In this document: in pieces, positions 30,274 through 40,281 of the stretch | How the letters are laid out: each line of letters opens with the position of its first letter | Numbering within the stretch: the first letter of the stretch is position 1 | Assembly: GCF_001050515.1 (NCBI RefSeq) | Contig: NZ_CAHS01000013.1 | Location: forward strand, 295,860-359,859 | Source of the DNA: Erwinia piriflorinigrans CFBP 5888 | Lineage (GTDB): Bacteria; Pseudomonadota; Gammaproteobacteria; Enterobacterales; Enterobacteriaceae | Direction: 5' to 3' | DNA length: 64,000 bases | Program-made: the position numbers and the translations under genes | Notes under the pieces: generated by a model | Seen by the model: the letters and a program-made list of their open reading frames with translations, nothing else | Told to the model about the DNA's origin: nothing | Database searches by the model: none

Positions 30274-31914
30274 ATGGCCAATCACCCCCGTGCCGGGCAA
30301 GCCGCCCAGCAGAGCGATTTGATTAATGTTGCACAATTAACCTCGCAGTATTATGTCCTGCAACCTGAACAGGGTAATGCGGAGCATGCGGTAAAATTTG
30401 GCACCTCCGGCCATCGCGGTAGCGCAGGTCGTCATAGCTTTAATGAGATGCACATTCTGGCGATTGCGCAGGCCATTGCTGAAGAACGCAAAAAGAATGG
30501 GGTGACCGGGCCTTGTTATGTCGGCAAGGACACCCATGCGCTGTCAGAACCGGCAATTATCTCGGTGCTGGAAGTGCTTGCGGCTAACGGCGTGGATGTA
30601 ATCGTGCAGCAGGATAATGGTTATACGCCAACGCCAGCTATCTCGAATGCTATTCTTGAGCACAATAAAAATGGCGGGCCACTGGCCGATGGCATTGTGA
30701 TCACGCCGTCCCATAACCCGCCGGAAGATGGTGGGATCAAATATAATCCGCCTAACGGTGGTCCGGCCGATACCAACGTCACTAAAGTGGTGGAAGACCG
30801 CGCCAACGCGCTGATCAAAGATGGCCTGAAAGAGGTTAAGCGCGTGACGCTGGATCAGGCCTGGGCCAGTGGTCATTTGCAGGAAAAAGATCTGATCCAG
30901 CCCTATATCGAAGGTCTGGCACAAATCGTTGATATTGCAGCAATCCAGAAAGCCGGGTTGAAGATTGGCGTCGACCCGCTGGGCGGTGCCGGTATGGCTT
31001 ACTGGCAGCGTATTGCTGATTTTTACCAGCTTGACCTGACCATTGTTAATGATGCCGTAGATCAGACTTTCCGCTTTATGCATCTGGACCACGATGGTGT
31101 GATCCGCATGGACTGCTCATCGGAATCCGCTATGGCGGGTCTGCTGGCGCTGCGCGATGAGTTTGACCTGGCGTTTGCCAACGATCCGGATTATGACCGT
31201 CACGGTATCGTCACCCCTGCTGGGCTGATGAATCCTAACCATTATCTGGCGGTGGCAATTCAGTATCTGTTCCAGCACCGTCCGCAGTGGGGCAAAGACG
31301 TTGCCGTCGGTAAAACGCTGGTTTCCAGCGCAATGATTGACCGCGTGGTGGATGATTTGGGGCGTAAGCTGGTGGAAGTGCCGGTCGGCTTCAAATGGTT
31401 TGTTGATGGCCTGTTTGACGGTAGCTTCGGCTTTGGTGGCGAAGAGAGCGCGGGCGCGTCATTCCTGCGCTTCGACGGCACGCCGTGGTCTACGGATAAA
31501 GACGGGATCATCATGTGTCTGCTGGCAGCGGAAATTACCGCGGTAACCGGCAAGAATCCGCAGCAGCACTATGATGAGCTGGCCGCGCGCTTTGGCGCAC
31601 CCAGCTACAACCGCTTGCAGGCTCCGGCCACATCGGCACAGAAAACCGCCTTGTCAAAACTGTCACCGGATATGGTCAGTGCAGACACGCTGGCAGGGGA
31701 TGCTATCACCGCTCGCCTGACGGCGGCTCCGGGTAACGGCGCGGCGATAGGCGGTCTGAAAGTGATGACCAAAAACGGCTGGTTTGCCGCGCGTCCGTCC
31801 GGCACGGAAGATGCTTACAAAATTTACTGCGAAAGTTTCCTCGGTGCCGAACACCGCGAGAAAATTGAGAAAGAAGCGGTAGAAATTGTCAGTGCGGTGC
31901 TGAACAACGCCTGA
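30274..31914 (+). CDS. pgm: phosphoglucomutase
   Basis: Interconverts glucose-1-P and glucose-6-P. It has 546 residues, the E. coli length. The phosphoserine is S146 in [11 protein letters not shown], the metal loop is NDPDYDRHG, the sugar-specificity loop is GEESAG, and the phosphate-binding loop is [10 protein letters not shown] near the C-terminus. Probably co-transcribed with seqA; a bidirectional terminator follows. Confidence 0.97.
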   Translation: MANHPRAGQAAQQSDLINVAQLTSQYYVLQPEQGNAEHAVKFGTSGHRGSAGRHSFNEMHILAIAQAIAEERKKNGVTGPCYVGKDTHALSEPAIISVLEVLAANGVDVIVQQDNGYTPTPAISNAILEHNKNGGPLADGIVITPSHNPPEDGGIKYNPPNGGPADTNVTKVVEDRANALIKDGLKEVKRVTLDQAWASGHLQEKDLIQPYIEGLAQIVDIAAIQKAGLKIGVDPLGGAGMAYWQRIADFYQLDLTIVNDAVDQTFRFMHLDHDGVIRMDCSSESAMAGLLALRDEFDLAFANDPDYDRHGIVTPAGLMNPNHYLAVAIQYLFQHRPQWGKDVAVGKTLVSSAMIDRVVDDLGRKLVEVPVGFKWFVDGLFDGSFGFGGEESAGASFLRFDGTPWSTDKDGIIMCLLAAEITAVTGKNPQQHYDELAARFGAPSYNRLQAPATSAQKTALSKLSPDMVSADTLAGDAITARLTAAPGNGAAIGGLKVMTKNGWFAARPSGTEDAYKIYCESFLGAEHREKIEKEAVEIVSAVLNNA

Positions 31915-31930
31915 ATTTGACAGGTTGTGA

Positions 31931-31967
31931 AAAAGGGCGTTCACCCGGTGTGAATGCCCTTTTTTTT
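31931..31967. terminator. bidirectional terminator between pgm and kdpE
   Basis: AAAGGGCGTTCAC and GTGAATGCCCTTT form a 13-bp stem with one G-T pair and a five-base loop, flanked by A and T runs. It touches the kdpE stop codon. Confidence 0.85.
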
Positions 31968-32646
31968 ATGGCATAAAGCGATAGCCAACCCCGGTTTCGG
32001 TCAGAAGGTGCTGGGGGCGTGCCGGATCATGTTCCAGCTTTTGCCGCAGATGGCCCATATAAATACGCAGATAATGGTGATGTTCAACCGCATTAGGCCC
32101 CCATACCAGTATCAGTAGCTGGCGCTGTGTCATCACTTTGCCAGGATGATTTAGCAGGCTTACCAACAGGCGAAACTCCGTCGGCGTCAGGTGCAGAGCC
32201 TCGCCGTTGCGCGTGACGCGGCGAGCGGTGATATCAACGCTGACGCTACCAAAATCGATGCGCTCCTGCCTGTTTTCCCCGTTCTGCGGGTGATGGCGTA
32301 AAGCAACCCGTACTCTTGCCAGCAGTTCACCCACGCCAAAAGGCTTGGTCAGGAAGTCATCGGCGCCGGCATCCAGCGCCGTGATTTTATCTTGCTCATC
32401 GCTGCGCGCCGAAAGGACAATCACCGGTATCTGGCTCCACTGGCGAATTTCACGAATAAACTGGCTGCCATCACCATCAGGCAGTCCCAGGTCGAGGATA
32501 ACCAGCTGCGGTTTACGCGTTGCTGCTTCAATCAGCCCACGTTTCAGGGTTTCTGCATCGACAATGCGAAAGCCTTCACCCTCCAGCGCAACGCGCAGAA
32601 AACGGCGGATCTCTTTTTCATCTTCAACAATCAGAATGGTGGTCAC
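31966..32646 (-). CDS. kdpE: OmpR-family response regulator KdpE, orphan
   Basis: Response regulator that in E. coli activates kdpFABC on low potassium after phosphorylation by KdpD. It has 226 residues from a GTG at 32646 with GAGG four bases upstream, aligning with the E. coli start; an ATG at 32667 is less likely. Receiver: D9 in the acidic pocket, phosphoacceptor D52 (LDLGLPDG), K101; C-terminal winged helix with LTPTEFRLL and HHYLRIYMGHLRQKLE. All receiver residues are intact, yet no kdpD or kdpFABC lies next to it. Confidence 0.94.
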   Translation of the reverse strand: MTTILIVEDEKEIRRFLRVALEGEGFRIVDAETLKRGLIEAATRKPQLVILDLGLPDGDGSQFIREIRQWSQIPVIVLSARSDEQDKITALDAGADDFLTKPFGVGELLARVRVALRHHPQNGENRQERIDFGSVSVDITARRVTRNGEALHLTPTEFRLLVSLLNHPGKVMTQRQLLILVWGPNAVEHHHYLRIYMGHLRQKLEHDPARPQHLLTETGVGYRFMP

Positions 32647-32818
32647 AAAACCTCGGCAATCGGTCAATTTTCAGCACTGCGTAGCGCATACCCACCCTAA
32701 TTTAGCAAAAAAGGGAGGATGGCGTCTGTGATATTCATCCGGGCATATTGTCCCTGTTTGTCACATTGTGACTTCACGAAACCGCGATACTGACCTGACC
32801 GCATATCAGCTAAAAGCG

Positions 32819-32866
32819 AAAACTCTGCCAAAGGGTGGGATATTTTTGCCAGAGAGGCAGAGTTTT
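32819..32866. repeat. 11-bp inverted repeat upstream of the DUF523-DUF1722 gene
   Basis: AAAACTCTGCC (32819-32829) and GGCAGAGTTTT (32856-32866) are exact complements with a 26-base spacer, in the kdpE to ybgA gap. It could be a protein-binding site or a transcript end. Confidence 0.5.
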
Positions 32867-32882
32867 GAGCTACACTTAAATG

Positions 32883-32907
32883 TGTACAGGTTTTTTGAGG
32901 TTGTATA
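32883..32907 (+). promoter_or_regulatory. TGTACA/TGTATA direct repeat before ybgA-phr
   Basis: TGTACA at 32883-32888 and TGTATA at 32902-32907 start 19 bases apart, directly upstream of the ATG at 32911. TTGTACA-like repeats are typical of MerR-family (LitR/MlrA type) sites, and photolyase genes are known targets in other bacteria. Suggestive only. Confidence 0.25.
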
Positions 32908-32910
32908 ACT

Positions 32911-33867
32911 ATGGATAAAAAGATCCCGGTTGGTATCAGTGCCTGTCTGTTGGGCGAGCGCGTACGCTTTGATGGTGGCCATAAACGCAGTGAATTTGCC
33001 GCGCAGCAGCTGGCACCTTATCTTCACTATGAACCCGTATGCCCGGAGATGGCGATTGGGCTGCCCACTCCGCGTCCCGCGCTGCGTCTGACCGAAGCGG
33101 CGCAGGGCGAGATATCACTCTGTTTCAGCAACGGCAATGATTTACCCGTCACGGAAAAGATGCAGGCATTCTCACGGCAAAAAGTGGGCCATTTGCATCA
33201 TCTGTGTGGTTATATTGTCTGCGCTAAATCCCCCAGCTGTGGCATGGAAAGGGTACGTATCTATCAGCCAGATAATAACAATAACCGCAAGGCCGGAACC
33301 GGAGTGTTTACTCGCGAACTGATGGAGCAGATGCCGTGGCTACCGGTGGAAGAGGACGGGCGTCTTCACGATCCGCTGCTGCGCGAGAATTTTGTTGCAC
33401 GCGTCTATGCCCTGCACGAATTTAATCAGCTGTGGAGCGCCGGGCTGACGCGCGCCAGTCTGATGGCGTTTCATACCCAATATAAATTGCTGCTGCTGGC
33501 CCACTCCCAGCCTGCTTATCGTCAGATAGGGCCTTTTGTGGCCAAAATGGACCAGTGGGCATCGCTGGAGGCGTTTGCCCACGAATACCGGCAGAGGCTG
33601 ATGGATCTGATGCAGCAGCCGGCAACGCGCACTAACCATACCAATGTGCTGATGCATGTGCAGGGCTACTTCCGCCGTGAGCTGACTTCCGCACAGCGTC
33701 AGGAGCTGGCCGGCGTGATTGATGACTATCGTCAGGGGCTGCTACCGTTGCTGGCACCCATCACTCTGCTGAAACACTATATGACAGAATTCCCACATCC
33801 GTGGCTGGCCGGGCAGCGCTATTTTGCGCCTTACCCGGAAGCGCTGCGTCTGCGTTACGGACACTAA
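32911..33867 (+). CDS. ybgA: DUF523-DUF1722 fusion protein (YbgA family)
   Basis: A 318-residue cytoplasmic protein of unknown function, about twice the length of E. coli YbgA. Residues 1-150 are a DUF523 domain with ISACLLGERVRFDGGHKR and conserved cysteines at 12, 44 and 110 (AKSPSCG). Residues about 185-305 are the DUF1722 domain (SLMAFHTQYKLLLLAHSQ, TRTNHTNVLMHVQGYFRRELT), the part shared with E. coli YbgA. It precedes phr by 14 bases, so a role in the light or DNA-repair response is likely but unproven. Confidence 0.9.
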   Translation: MDKKIPVGISACLLGERVRFDGGHKRSEFAAQQLAPYLHYEPVCPEMAIGLPTPRPALRLTEAAQGEISLCFSNGNDLPVTEKMQAFSRQKVGHLHHLCGYIVCAKSPSCGMERVRIYQPDNNNNRKAGTGVFTRELMEQMPWLPVEEDGRLHDPLLRENFVARVYALHEFNQLWSAGLTRASLMAFHTQYKLLLLAHSQPAYRQIGPFVAKMDQWASLEAFAHEYRQRLMDLMQQPATRTNHTNVLMHVQGYFRRELTSAQRQELAGVIDDYRQGLLPLLAPITLLKHYMTEFPHPWLAGQRYFAPYPEALRLRYGH

Positions 33868-33881
33868 TTTCAGGGAGCTTT

Positions 33882-35315
33882 ATGACAACTCATCTGGTCT
33901 GGCTGCGCAACGATTTGCGCATCAATGATAACCACGCCCTGTATGCCGCCTGCCGTTCTCAACAGGCTAAGGTCATTGCGCTATTTATTGTCACGCCGGA
34001 GCAGTGGCGAGCGCACCATATGGCACCGAAGCAGGCCGAATTTATCTGGCAAAGTTTACAGGATGTACAGCAGTCGCTGGCAGCAAAGGGAATTGCCCTG
34101 CACGTTGCACAGTGCGATGACTTCAACGCCAGCGTCCCGTTGCTACAGGCTTTCTGCCGTGAGCACCGCGTCGACCGCCTGTTTTACAACTATCAGTACG
34201 AAGTCAACGAACGGCAGCGTGATGCGGCGGTCGAGCAGGCGCTCTTCGATGATGACGTGGTGGCACAGGGCTTTGACGATAGCCTGCTGCTGCCGCCCGG
34301 CAGCGTACTGACCGGTAATCGTGAAATGTACAAGGTGTTCACCCCGTTCAGTAAAGCTTTCGTCAAACGCCTGCAACAAGGCTTGCCGGAGTGCCTGCCA
34401 GCACCTGACGTGCGGCAGGGAGGGGCGATTGAAGCCGGTAAAAATTCTCTGCAGCCATTTGACTATCCGCGTGAAGACATTGATTCCAGCCTGTTTCCCA
34501 GCGGCGAAAAAGCAGCGATTGCCCGGCTGCGCGAGTTCTGCCAGCAGGCGGTCACCGATTATCCGGACAAGCGCAACTTACCGGCCAGCGACGGCACCAG
34601 CCGCCTGTCGGTTTATCTCGCCACTGGCGTGTTGTCACCACGCCAGTGTCTGCATCGCCTGCTGAAACAGCATCCGGGCGGATTGGAAGACGGCAAGGTC
34701 TTTGTCTGGCTTAACGAACTGATCTGGCGCGAATTTTATCGCCATTTGCTGGTGGCATTTCCCGCGCTGTGTCGCCATCAGCCGTTTACCCGCTGGACCA
34801 GAAACGTGAAATGGCGCGAAGAACCACAACATCTGACCGCCTGGCAGCAGGGGAAAACCGGCTATCCGATTGTCGATGCGGCGATGCGTCAGCTCAACAG
34901 CCTGGGCTGGATGCATAACCGTCTGCGCATGATCACCGCCAGTTTCCTGGTGAAAGATCTGCTGGTCGACTGGCGTGAAGGCGAGCGCTATTTTATGTCG
35001 CAGCTGCTGGACGGCGATCTGGCTGCGAATAACGGCGGCTGGCAGTGGGCGGCTTCTACCGGAACCGACGCCGCGCCTTATTTCCGTATTTTCAATCCCA
35101 CCACTCAGGGAGAGCGCTTCGATAAAGAGGGCGAGTTTATCCGCCAGTGGCTACCGGAGTTGCGTCAGGTCCCGCCGGAATATATTCATCAGCCGCATCA
35201 GTGGGCGCGGAAAAATCAGCAAACGCTCGATTATCCCCAGCCGATCGTGGATCATAAGCAGGCACGCCAGCAAACGCTGGATGCTTTTGAGGCGGCACGA
35301 AAAAAACGGGACTGA
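33882..35315 (+). CDS. phr: deoxyribodipyrimidine photolyase
   Basis: Light-driven repair of cyclobutane pyrimidine dimers in DNA. It has 477 residues from MTTHLVWLRNDLRINDNHAL, close to E. coli PhrB. The N-terminal antenna (MTHF) domain is followed by the FAD domain with GTSRLSVYLATGVLSPRQ, VWLNELIWREFYRHL, GYPIVDAAMRQL, MHNRLRMITASFLVKDLL and LDGDLAANNGGWQWAASTGTDA. Stops two bases before ybgI. Confidence 0.97.
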   Translation: MTTHLVWLRNDLRINDNHALYAACRSQQAKVIALFIVTPEQWRAHHMAPKQAEFIWQSLQDVQQSLAAKGIALHVAQCDDFNASVPLLQAFCREHRVDRLFYNYQYEVNERQRDAAVEQALFDDDVVAQGFDDSLLLPPGSVLTGNREMYKVFTPFSKAFVKRLQQGLPECLPAPDVRQGGAIEAGKNSLQPFDYPREDIDSSLFPSGEKAAIARLREFCQQAVTDYPDKRNLPASDGTSRLSVYLATGVLSPRQCLHRLLKQHPGGLEDGKVFVWLNELIWREFYRHLLVAFPALCRHQPFTRWTRNVKWREEPQHLTAWQQGKTGYPIVDAAMRQLNSLGWMHNRLRMITASFLVKDLLVDWREGERYFMSQLLDGDLAANNGGWQWAASTGTDAAPYFRIFNPTTQGERFDKEGEFIRQWLPELRQVPPEYIHQPHQWARKNQQTLDYPQPIVDHKQARQQTLDAFEAARKKRD

Positions 35316-35317
35316 TT

Positions 35318-36061
35318 ATGCGAAATACTGAACTTGAACAGCGGGTTAACCAGCTTCTTAGCAGCGCCGATTTTAGCGACTATGCGCCGAATGGGTTGCA
35401 GGTTGAAGGGCGCAGCGAAATTAAAAAAGTGATTACCGGCGTCACCGCCTGTCAGGCACTGCTGGATGAAGCCGTGCGTCGCCAGGCAGATGCGGTGCTG
35501 GTTCATCACGGCTACTTCTGGAAAAATGAAGCGGTTGCGATTAAGGGCATGAAACGCCAGCGCCTCAAAACCCTGTTGGCAAACGATATTAACCTGTTTG
35601 GCTGGCACCTGCCGCTGGACGCACACCCGCAGTTGGGCAATAACGCCATGCTGGCAGAGCTGTTTGGCATTGAGGTGAAGGGCGAGGTGTTGCCGCTGGT
35701 TCCCTGGGGGGAATTAACACAGCCGATAAGTGCAGCCGGGCTGACGCAGCATATCAGCCAGGCGCTGGGACGTGTACCGCTGCACTGTGGCGACAATGCC
35801 CCATCGGTGATTAAACGCGTCGCCTGGTGCAGCGGCGGCGGACAGGGCTTTATTGACGCCGCCGCCGCTTTCGGCGTTGATGCTTTTATCACCGGCGAAG
35901 TCTCTGAACAGACGATACACAGCGCCCGTGAACAGGGGATTCATTTCTTCGCTGCCGGACATCACGCCACCGAGCGTGGTGGCATCAAAGCGTTGGGTGA
36001 CTGGCTGGCCACGCAGCACGGGCTGGATGTCACTTTTATTGATATCGATAACCCTGCCTGA
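35318..36061 (+). CDS. ybgI: Nif3-like metal-binding hydrolase YbgI
   Basis: A 247-residue protein of the GTP cyclohydrolase I type 2/Nif3 family, a dinuclear-metal toroidal hexamer in E. coli. Metal-site motifs are visible as VLVHHGYFW near the N-terminus, WHLPLDAHPQLGNN, and HFFAAGHHATERGG near the C-terminus. The biochemical role is unsettled. It is tightly linked to phr and 124 bases before pxpB. Confidence 0.94.
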   Translation: MRNTELEQRVNQLLSSADFSDYAPNGLQVEGRSEIKKVITGVTACQALLDEAVRRQADAVLVHHGYFWKNEAVAIKGMKRQRLKTLLANDINLFGWHLPLDAHPQLGNNAMLAELFGIEVKGEVLPLVPWGELTQPISAAGLTQHISQALGRVPLHCGDNAPSVIKRVAWCSGGGQGFIDAAAAFGVDAFITGEVSEQTIHSAREQGIHFFAAGHHATERGGIKALGDWLATQHGLDVTFIDIDNPA

Positions 36062-36185
36062 TCCCTGCTTAAACGCCATAATTCTGCCATCAGCACGGCC
36101 GGCTCGGCCTGGCTGGTGGTTGACAGCCCCAACACAATTGCGCATAACTACCTGATTAACTTATATCTGTTTCAGGAGGCCTCTT

Positions 36186-36842
36186 TTGCAACAAGCACGT
36201 TGTTACCTGTTGGGTGAACGCGCGGTGGTACTGGAATTAGACCCTCCAATATCCCTTGCCAGCCAGCAACGTATCTGGGGGTTGACGCAATGCCTGCGGG
36301 ATTGCCGCGAAACCCTCGAAATTATCCCCGGAATGAACAATATTACCATCCTGCTGCGCGATCCACAGCAGGATGCGCATGCGGCTATTGAGTGGTTACA
36401 GCAGCACTGGGAAGAGAGTGAAGCGCTGGATCTGACGTCGCGCCTGGTCGACATTCCGGTGGTCTATGGCGGTCATTCAGGCCCCGATTTGGACGAGGTG
36501 GCGCGTCACAGCGGCATGAGCGCATCTCAGGTGGTGGCCTGCCACGCATCGATGGATTACGTGGTGTATTTTATTGGTTTCCAACCGGGGTTTCCGTATC
36601 TCGGTGGGTTGGATCAACGACTCCATACGCCACGCCGTGCCGAACCGCGCGTGCAGGTGCCTGCGGGTTCGGTGGGGATTGGCGGCAGTCAGACCGGGGT
36701 ATATCCCGTGGCCGCTCCCGGCGGCTGGCAGCTGATTGGTCAGACGCAGATCCCGCTGTTTACCCCTGAACAGCAGCCTCCGGTGCTGTTGCGTCCCGGC
36801 GATCGCGTGCGTTTTGTCCCGCAAAAGGAGGGCATATGCTGA
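36186..36842 (+). CDS. pxpB: 5-oxoprolinase subunit PxpB
   Basis: Part of the prokaryotic ATP-dependent 5-oxoprolinase PxpABC, which opens 5-oxoproline to glutamate. It has 218 residues, as in E. coli. The start is TTG at 36186 ([21 protein letters not shown]) with a strong AGGAGG upstream. The cyclophilin-like carboxyltransferase domain shows [30 protein letters not shown] and [10 protein letters not shown]. It overlaps pxpC by seven bases. Confidence 0.96.
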   Translation: MQQARCYLLGERAVVLELDPPISLASQQRIWGLTQCLRDCRETLEIIPGMNNITILLRDPQQDAHAAIEWLQQHWEESEALDLTSRLVDIPVVYGGHSGPDLDEVARHSGMSASQVVACHASMDYVVYFIGFQPGFPYLGGLDQRLHTPRRAEPRVQVPAGSVGIGGSQTGVYPVAAPGGWQLIGQTQIPLFTPEQQPPVLLRPGDRVRFVPQKEGIC

Positions 36843-37774
36843 ATATTATCCGCGCAGGGATCAGCAGCAGTATTCAGGACGCGGGCCGCACGGGCTGGCG
36901 TCAATTTGGCGTCAGTCAGTGTGGCGCACTTGATCATCCGGCCATGCAAACCGCCAATATGCTGGTGGGTAACGCGCCTGACAGCGCAGTGCTGGAAATC
37001 ACGCTTGGCGGTTTTTGCGCCGAGTTTGAGCGCGATGGCTGGATAGCGCTGACGGGCACCAGCTGCCACGCCGAGCTGGACGGTAAAGCGGTCTGGACCG
37101 GTTGGCGCTTTGCGGTAAAAAAAGGGCAGCGGCTGACGCTAGGTGTGCCCCAGCGCGGAATGCGCAGCTATCTGGCGGTCAACGGTGGCTACAGGATCGA
37201 AGCCGTCATGGGATCTGCCAGCACCGATTTGAAAGCCGGGTTTGGTGGGTTCGCCGGGCGTAAACTACAGGACGGTGACCGCCTGGCGCTCGGCAGGCCC
37301 GAAGGTGAATTTCATCAGCCTGTCGGCGTGCGCCAGCTGCTATGGGGCAACCGGGTGCGTGCCATGCCCGGCCCTGAATATCACCAATTCAGTGTAGAGA
37401 GCCGGGAAGCCTTCTGGCGAACGGCCTGGCGGCTTAATCCACAAAGCAATCGTATGGGGTACCGTTTGCAGGGGCGTCAACTGCGCCGCGATGACACGCG
37501 CGATTTACTGTCGCATGGTCTTGTTCCCGGCGTGGTACAGGTTCCGCCGGGCGGACAGCCCATTGTCCTGATGGCGGATGCGCAGACGACCGGAGGATAT
37601 CCGCGTATTGCCTGTGTGATCGAAGCCGATCTCTACCATCTGGCCCAGCTGCGTCTCGGCGAGCCGGTTCACTTTGTTCACTGTACGCTGGAGGAAGCGC
37701 TTCAGGCAAAACGCGAGCAGCAGAGAACGCTGGCACAAATGGCGTGGGGATTAGCCAATGAAAGTCGATCTTAA
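36836..37774 (+). CDS. pxpC: 5-oxoprolinase subunit PxpC
   Basis: Second carboxyltransferase-like subunit, working with PxpB, probably to phosphorylate or activate 5-oxoproline. It has 312 residues: an N-terminal motif [26 protein letters not shown], then [36 protein letters not shown] and a C-terminal helix. Both ends overlap neighbouring genes (seven bases with pxpB, 17 with pxpA), which indicates a coupled operon. Confidence 0.96.
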   Translation: MLNIIRAGISSSIQDAGRTGWRQFGVSQCGALDHPAMQTANMLVGNAPDSAVLEITLGGFCAEFERDGWIALTGTSCHAELDGKAVWTGWRFAVKKGQRLTLGVPQRGMRSYLAVNGGYRIEAVMGSASTDLKAGFGGFAGRKLQDGDRLALGRPEGEFHQPVGVRQLLWGNRVRAMPGPEYHQFSVESREAFWRTAWRLNPQSNRMGYRLQGRQLRRDDTRDLLSHGLVPGVVQVPPGGQPIVLMADAQTTGGYPRIACVIEADLYHLAQLRLGEPVHFVHCTLEEALQAKREQQRTLAQMAWGLANESRS

Positions 37775-38495
37775 TGCCGATCTCGGAGAAGGCTGTGCTG
37801 ACGATCGTGCGCTGTTGCAGTTGATCTCCTCTGCCAATATCGCCTGTGGCTTTCATGCGGGTGATGCCACAACCATGCTGCAGTCGGTACGGTGGGCGCT
37901 GGAATGCAACGTGGCGATTGGCGCGCATCCAGGCTTTGCCGATCGCGAAAACTTTGGCCGCAGCCCGCAGCAGCTGCCGCCGGAAACCCTTTACGCCCAG
38001 CTGGTTTACCAGGTCGGTGCGTTGAAAGCGCTGACAGAAGGTGAGGGGGGGAAACTGGTACACGTTAAACCGCACGGCGCGATGTATAACCAGGCGGCAA
38101 AAGATCCGGCACTGGCCGACACCATCGCTCTCGCGGTCAGAGCGATTGACCCGGCGCTGATACTGGTTGGGCTGGCGAACAGTGAGTCAATACGCGCCGG
38201 AAAACGCCACGGGTTAACCACGCGCCAGGAGGTGTTTGCCGACCGTGCTTATCAGAGCGATGGATCGCTGGTTGCTCGCGGTCAACCCGGTGCGCTGGTC
38301 GAAAGCGATGAACAGGCCATCAGACAAACGCTGTGGATGATACAAAAAGGGCAGGTACAGAGCCAAAGCGGGGACTGGGTGAAGGTTCAGGCAGACAGTA
38401 TCTGCCTGCACGGTGACGGCCCTCACGCGCTCGATTTTGCCCGCCAGCTGCGTCAGGCATTCAGCCTGCAAGGTATCGAAGTCAGCAGCCGCTAA
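37758..38495 (+). CDS. pxpA: 5-oxoprolinase subunit PxpA (LamB/YcsF family)
   Basis: Hydrolytic subunit of PxpABC, 245 residues, TIM-barrel-like LamB/YcsF family. Metal and substrate motifs: [45 protein letters not shown] and [11 protein letters not shown]. It starts inside pxpC and is followed after 59 bases by the DUF969 gene. Confidence 0.96.
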   Translation: MKVDLNADLGEGCADDRALLQLISSANIACGFHAGDATTMLQSVRWALECNVAIGAHPGFADRENFGRSPQQLPPETLYAQLVYQVGALKALTEGEGGKLVHVKPHGAMYNQAAKDPALADTIALAVRAIDPALILVGLANSESIRAGKRHGLTTRQEVFADRAYQSDGSLVARGQPGALVESDEQAIRQTLWMIQKGQVQSQSGDWVKVQADSICLHGDGPHALDFARQLRQAFSLQGIEVSSR

Positions 38496-38554
38496 ACCCG
38501 CATGTTTTCATGTCCCGACAGGCGTTGGGGCTTTTTTTTGATGAAGGAGTCACA

Positions 38555-39283
38555 ATGGATGTTGCCGTTAATCTCTGGCCGCTGGTGGGTATTGCCACTA
38601 TCGTGGTCGGTTTCTTGTTACGTTTTAATCCGGTGATTGTGGTGGTGGTGGCCGGTATCGTCACCGGGCTGGCGGCACGGATGCCGGTTGGCGATATTCT
38701 GGAAAAGCTCGGTTCCGGCTTTCTTAATACGCGCAATTTACCGTTTATCCTGCTGCTGCCGCTGGCGATCGTTGGCCTGCTGGAGCGTCATGGTCTGAAA
38801 GAGCGCGCGCAGGCGTGGATTGCGCGCATTCGCAGCGCCACCGCCGGACGGTTATTGATTATTTATCTGCTGGCACGAGAGCTTACAGCGGCAATGGGGT
38901 TAACCAGTCTGGGCGGACATCCGCAGATGGTGCGGCCGCTGCTGGCACCGATGGCCGAAGGCGCGGCAGGCAATCGCTATGGCGAGCTTCCCGATGCGGT
39001 GCGTTACCGGCTACGGGCAATGGCCGCAGCGACGGATAATGTGGGCCTGTTTTTTGGCGAAGATATTTTTGTAGCATTCGGGGCAATCATCTTTATGCAT
39101 AATTTTATGCAGGAGTCGGCGGGGATCCAGACCGAGCCGCTGCACATTGCCCTGTGGGGGATCCCTACCGCCGTTTGTGCTTTTCTAATCCACGCGGTGC
39201 GTCTGCATCGTATGGATAAACGCCTCGCTACCGAGCTGGATGATCTGAATGCCAGCGCCCTGAAACAGAAGAGGGAGGCATAA
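38555..39283 (+). CDS. DUF969 membrane protein, probable 5-oxoproline transporter subunit
   Basis: A 242-residue inner-membrane protein with several hydrophobic helices (IVVGFLLRFNPVIVVVVAGIVTGLAA, FILLLPLAIVGLLERHGL, IFMHNFMQESAGIQTEP). I chose the ATG at 38555 with AAGGAG upstream; a 15-residue upstream extension lacks support. The DUF969 and DUF979 families occur as adjacent pairs, often beside pyroglutamate genes, and are named 5-oxoproline transporter subunits in current annotation. Position between pxpA and pcp fits that role; transport has not been shown for this protein. Confidence 0.85.
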   Translation: MDVAVNLWPLVGIATIVVGFLLRFNPVIVVVVAGIVTGLAARMPVGDILEKLGSGFLNTRNLPFILLLPLAIVGLLERHGLKERAQAWIARIRSATAGRLLIIYLLARELTAAMGLTSLGGHPQMVRPLLAPMAEGAAGNRYGELPDAVRYRLRAMAAATDNVGLFFGEDIFVAFGAIIFMHNFMQESAGIQTEPLHIALWGIPTAVCAFLIHAVRLHRMDKRLATELDDLNASALKQKREA

Positions 39284-39284
39284 T

Positions 39285-40274
39285 ATGTTTCAACAGGCTT
39301 ATCTTTTCTGGCTGGCCGGTACTGTCCTGCTGGTGGTGGCGCTGCTGTCATGGTGTGACAAAAGCAATCCACGACGCCTGACCACCGGGCTATTTTGGGC
39401 GCTGTATGGCCTGGTGTTTTTTATTGGCGACTGGGTAACCGCCTTTATCAATGTTCGCACGCTGCATATCAGCGTCGGCGTTGGCGTGGTGGTCATGGCG
39501 CTGATTGCCGGCTGCGGTGGCGTCAGGCTCGGCAGCTATTCTCAGCGCTCAGAGCAACAGCGGGAACAGAGCGCGGTTCGCCTCGGCAACCGCCTGTTCT
39601 TACCGGCGCTGATGATCCCTGTGGTCACCGTGATTGGCGTGCTGGCGTTTAATCACATTCCCGGCCTGCAACAGATGGTTTTCGGTGAGGGCAACTATGC
39701 GACGCTGATCACCCTGTTCTCCATGACGCTAGGCTCCCTGCTGGCCTGGCTGGTCGCGCTGAAAATGACAAGGGAAAGTCCCATACAGTCCCTTCAGGAG
39801 TCCCGCCGCCTGCTGGACTCGATTGGCTGGGCGTTTATCCTGCCGCAAATTCTTGCCACGCTGGGCTTGCTGTTTACCAGCGCTGGCGTGGGTAGCGCTA
39901 TTGCCCACCTGACCGAGAGCTGGCTGGCGGTGGATAACCGTTTCGTCGCCGTGGTGCTGTATGCCGTCGGCATGGCGCTGTTAACCATGATCATGGGCAA
40001 TGCCTTTGCCGCTTTTCCGATTGTCACCGCCGGGATTGGCATTCCCATTCTGGTGCTGCAACATCATGGCAACCCGGCGGTGATGGCGGCAATCGGCATG
40101 TTCTGCGGCTATTGCGGTTCGCTGATGACGCCGATGGCGGCAAATTTCAATATTGTGCCTGCCAGGCTGCTGGAGCTGCCGGACAGGAATGCGGTGATCA
40201 AGGCTCAGATCCCCACCGGCGTGCTACTGTTAACTGCCAATATCTTCCTTTTGTATTTCATGATGTTTTTGTGA
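39285..40274 (+). CDS. DUF979 membrane protein, probable 5-oxoproline transporter subunit
   Basis: A 329-residue polytopic inner-membrane protein, one base after its DUF969 partner. Hydrophobic segments are spaced over the whole length ([50 protein letters not shown], ending [19 protein letters not shown]). Conserved-looking polar motifs in helices: [14 protein letters not shown] and [25 protein letters not shown]. It is followed by pcp after seven bases, which supports a common transcript and a common substrate pathway. Confidence 0.85.
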   Translation: MFQQAYLFWLAGTVLLVVALLSWCDKSNPRRLTTGLFWALYGLVFFIGDWVTAFINVRTLHISVGVGVVVMALIAGCGGVRLGSYSQRSEQQREQSAVRLGNRLFLPALMIPVVTVIGVLAFNHIPGLQQMVFGEGNYATLITLFSMTLGSLLAWLVALKMTRESPIQSLQESRRLLDSIGWAFILPQILATLGLLFTSAGVGSAIAHLTESWLAVDNRFVAVVLYAVGMALLTMIMGNAFAAFPIVTAGIGIPILVLQHHGNPAVMAAIGMFCGYCGSLMTPMAANFNIVPARLLELPDRNAVIKAQIPTGVLLLTANIFLLYFMMFL

Positions 40275-40281
40275 GGGAACA

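Noticed and set aside
32668..32910. Search for a kdpD remnant upstream of kdpE
   Set aside because: No frame resembles the histidine-kinase C-terminus of KdpD.
37434..38075. A 213-codon antisense frame over pxpC/pxpA
   Set aside because: Both sense genes are clear; the antisense product has no family signature.
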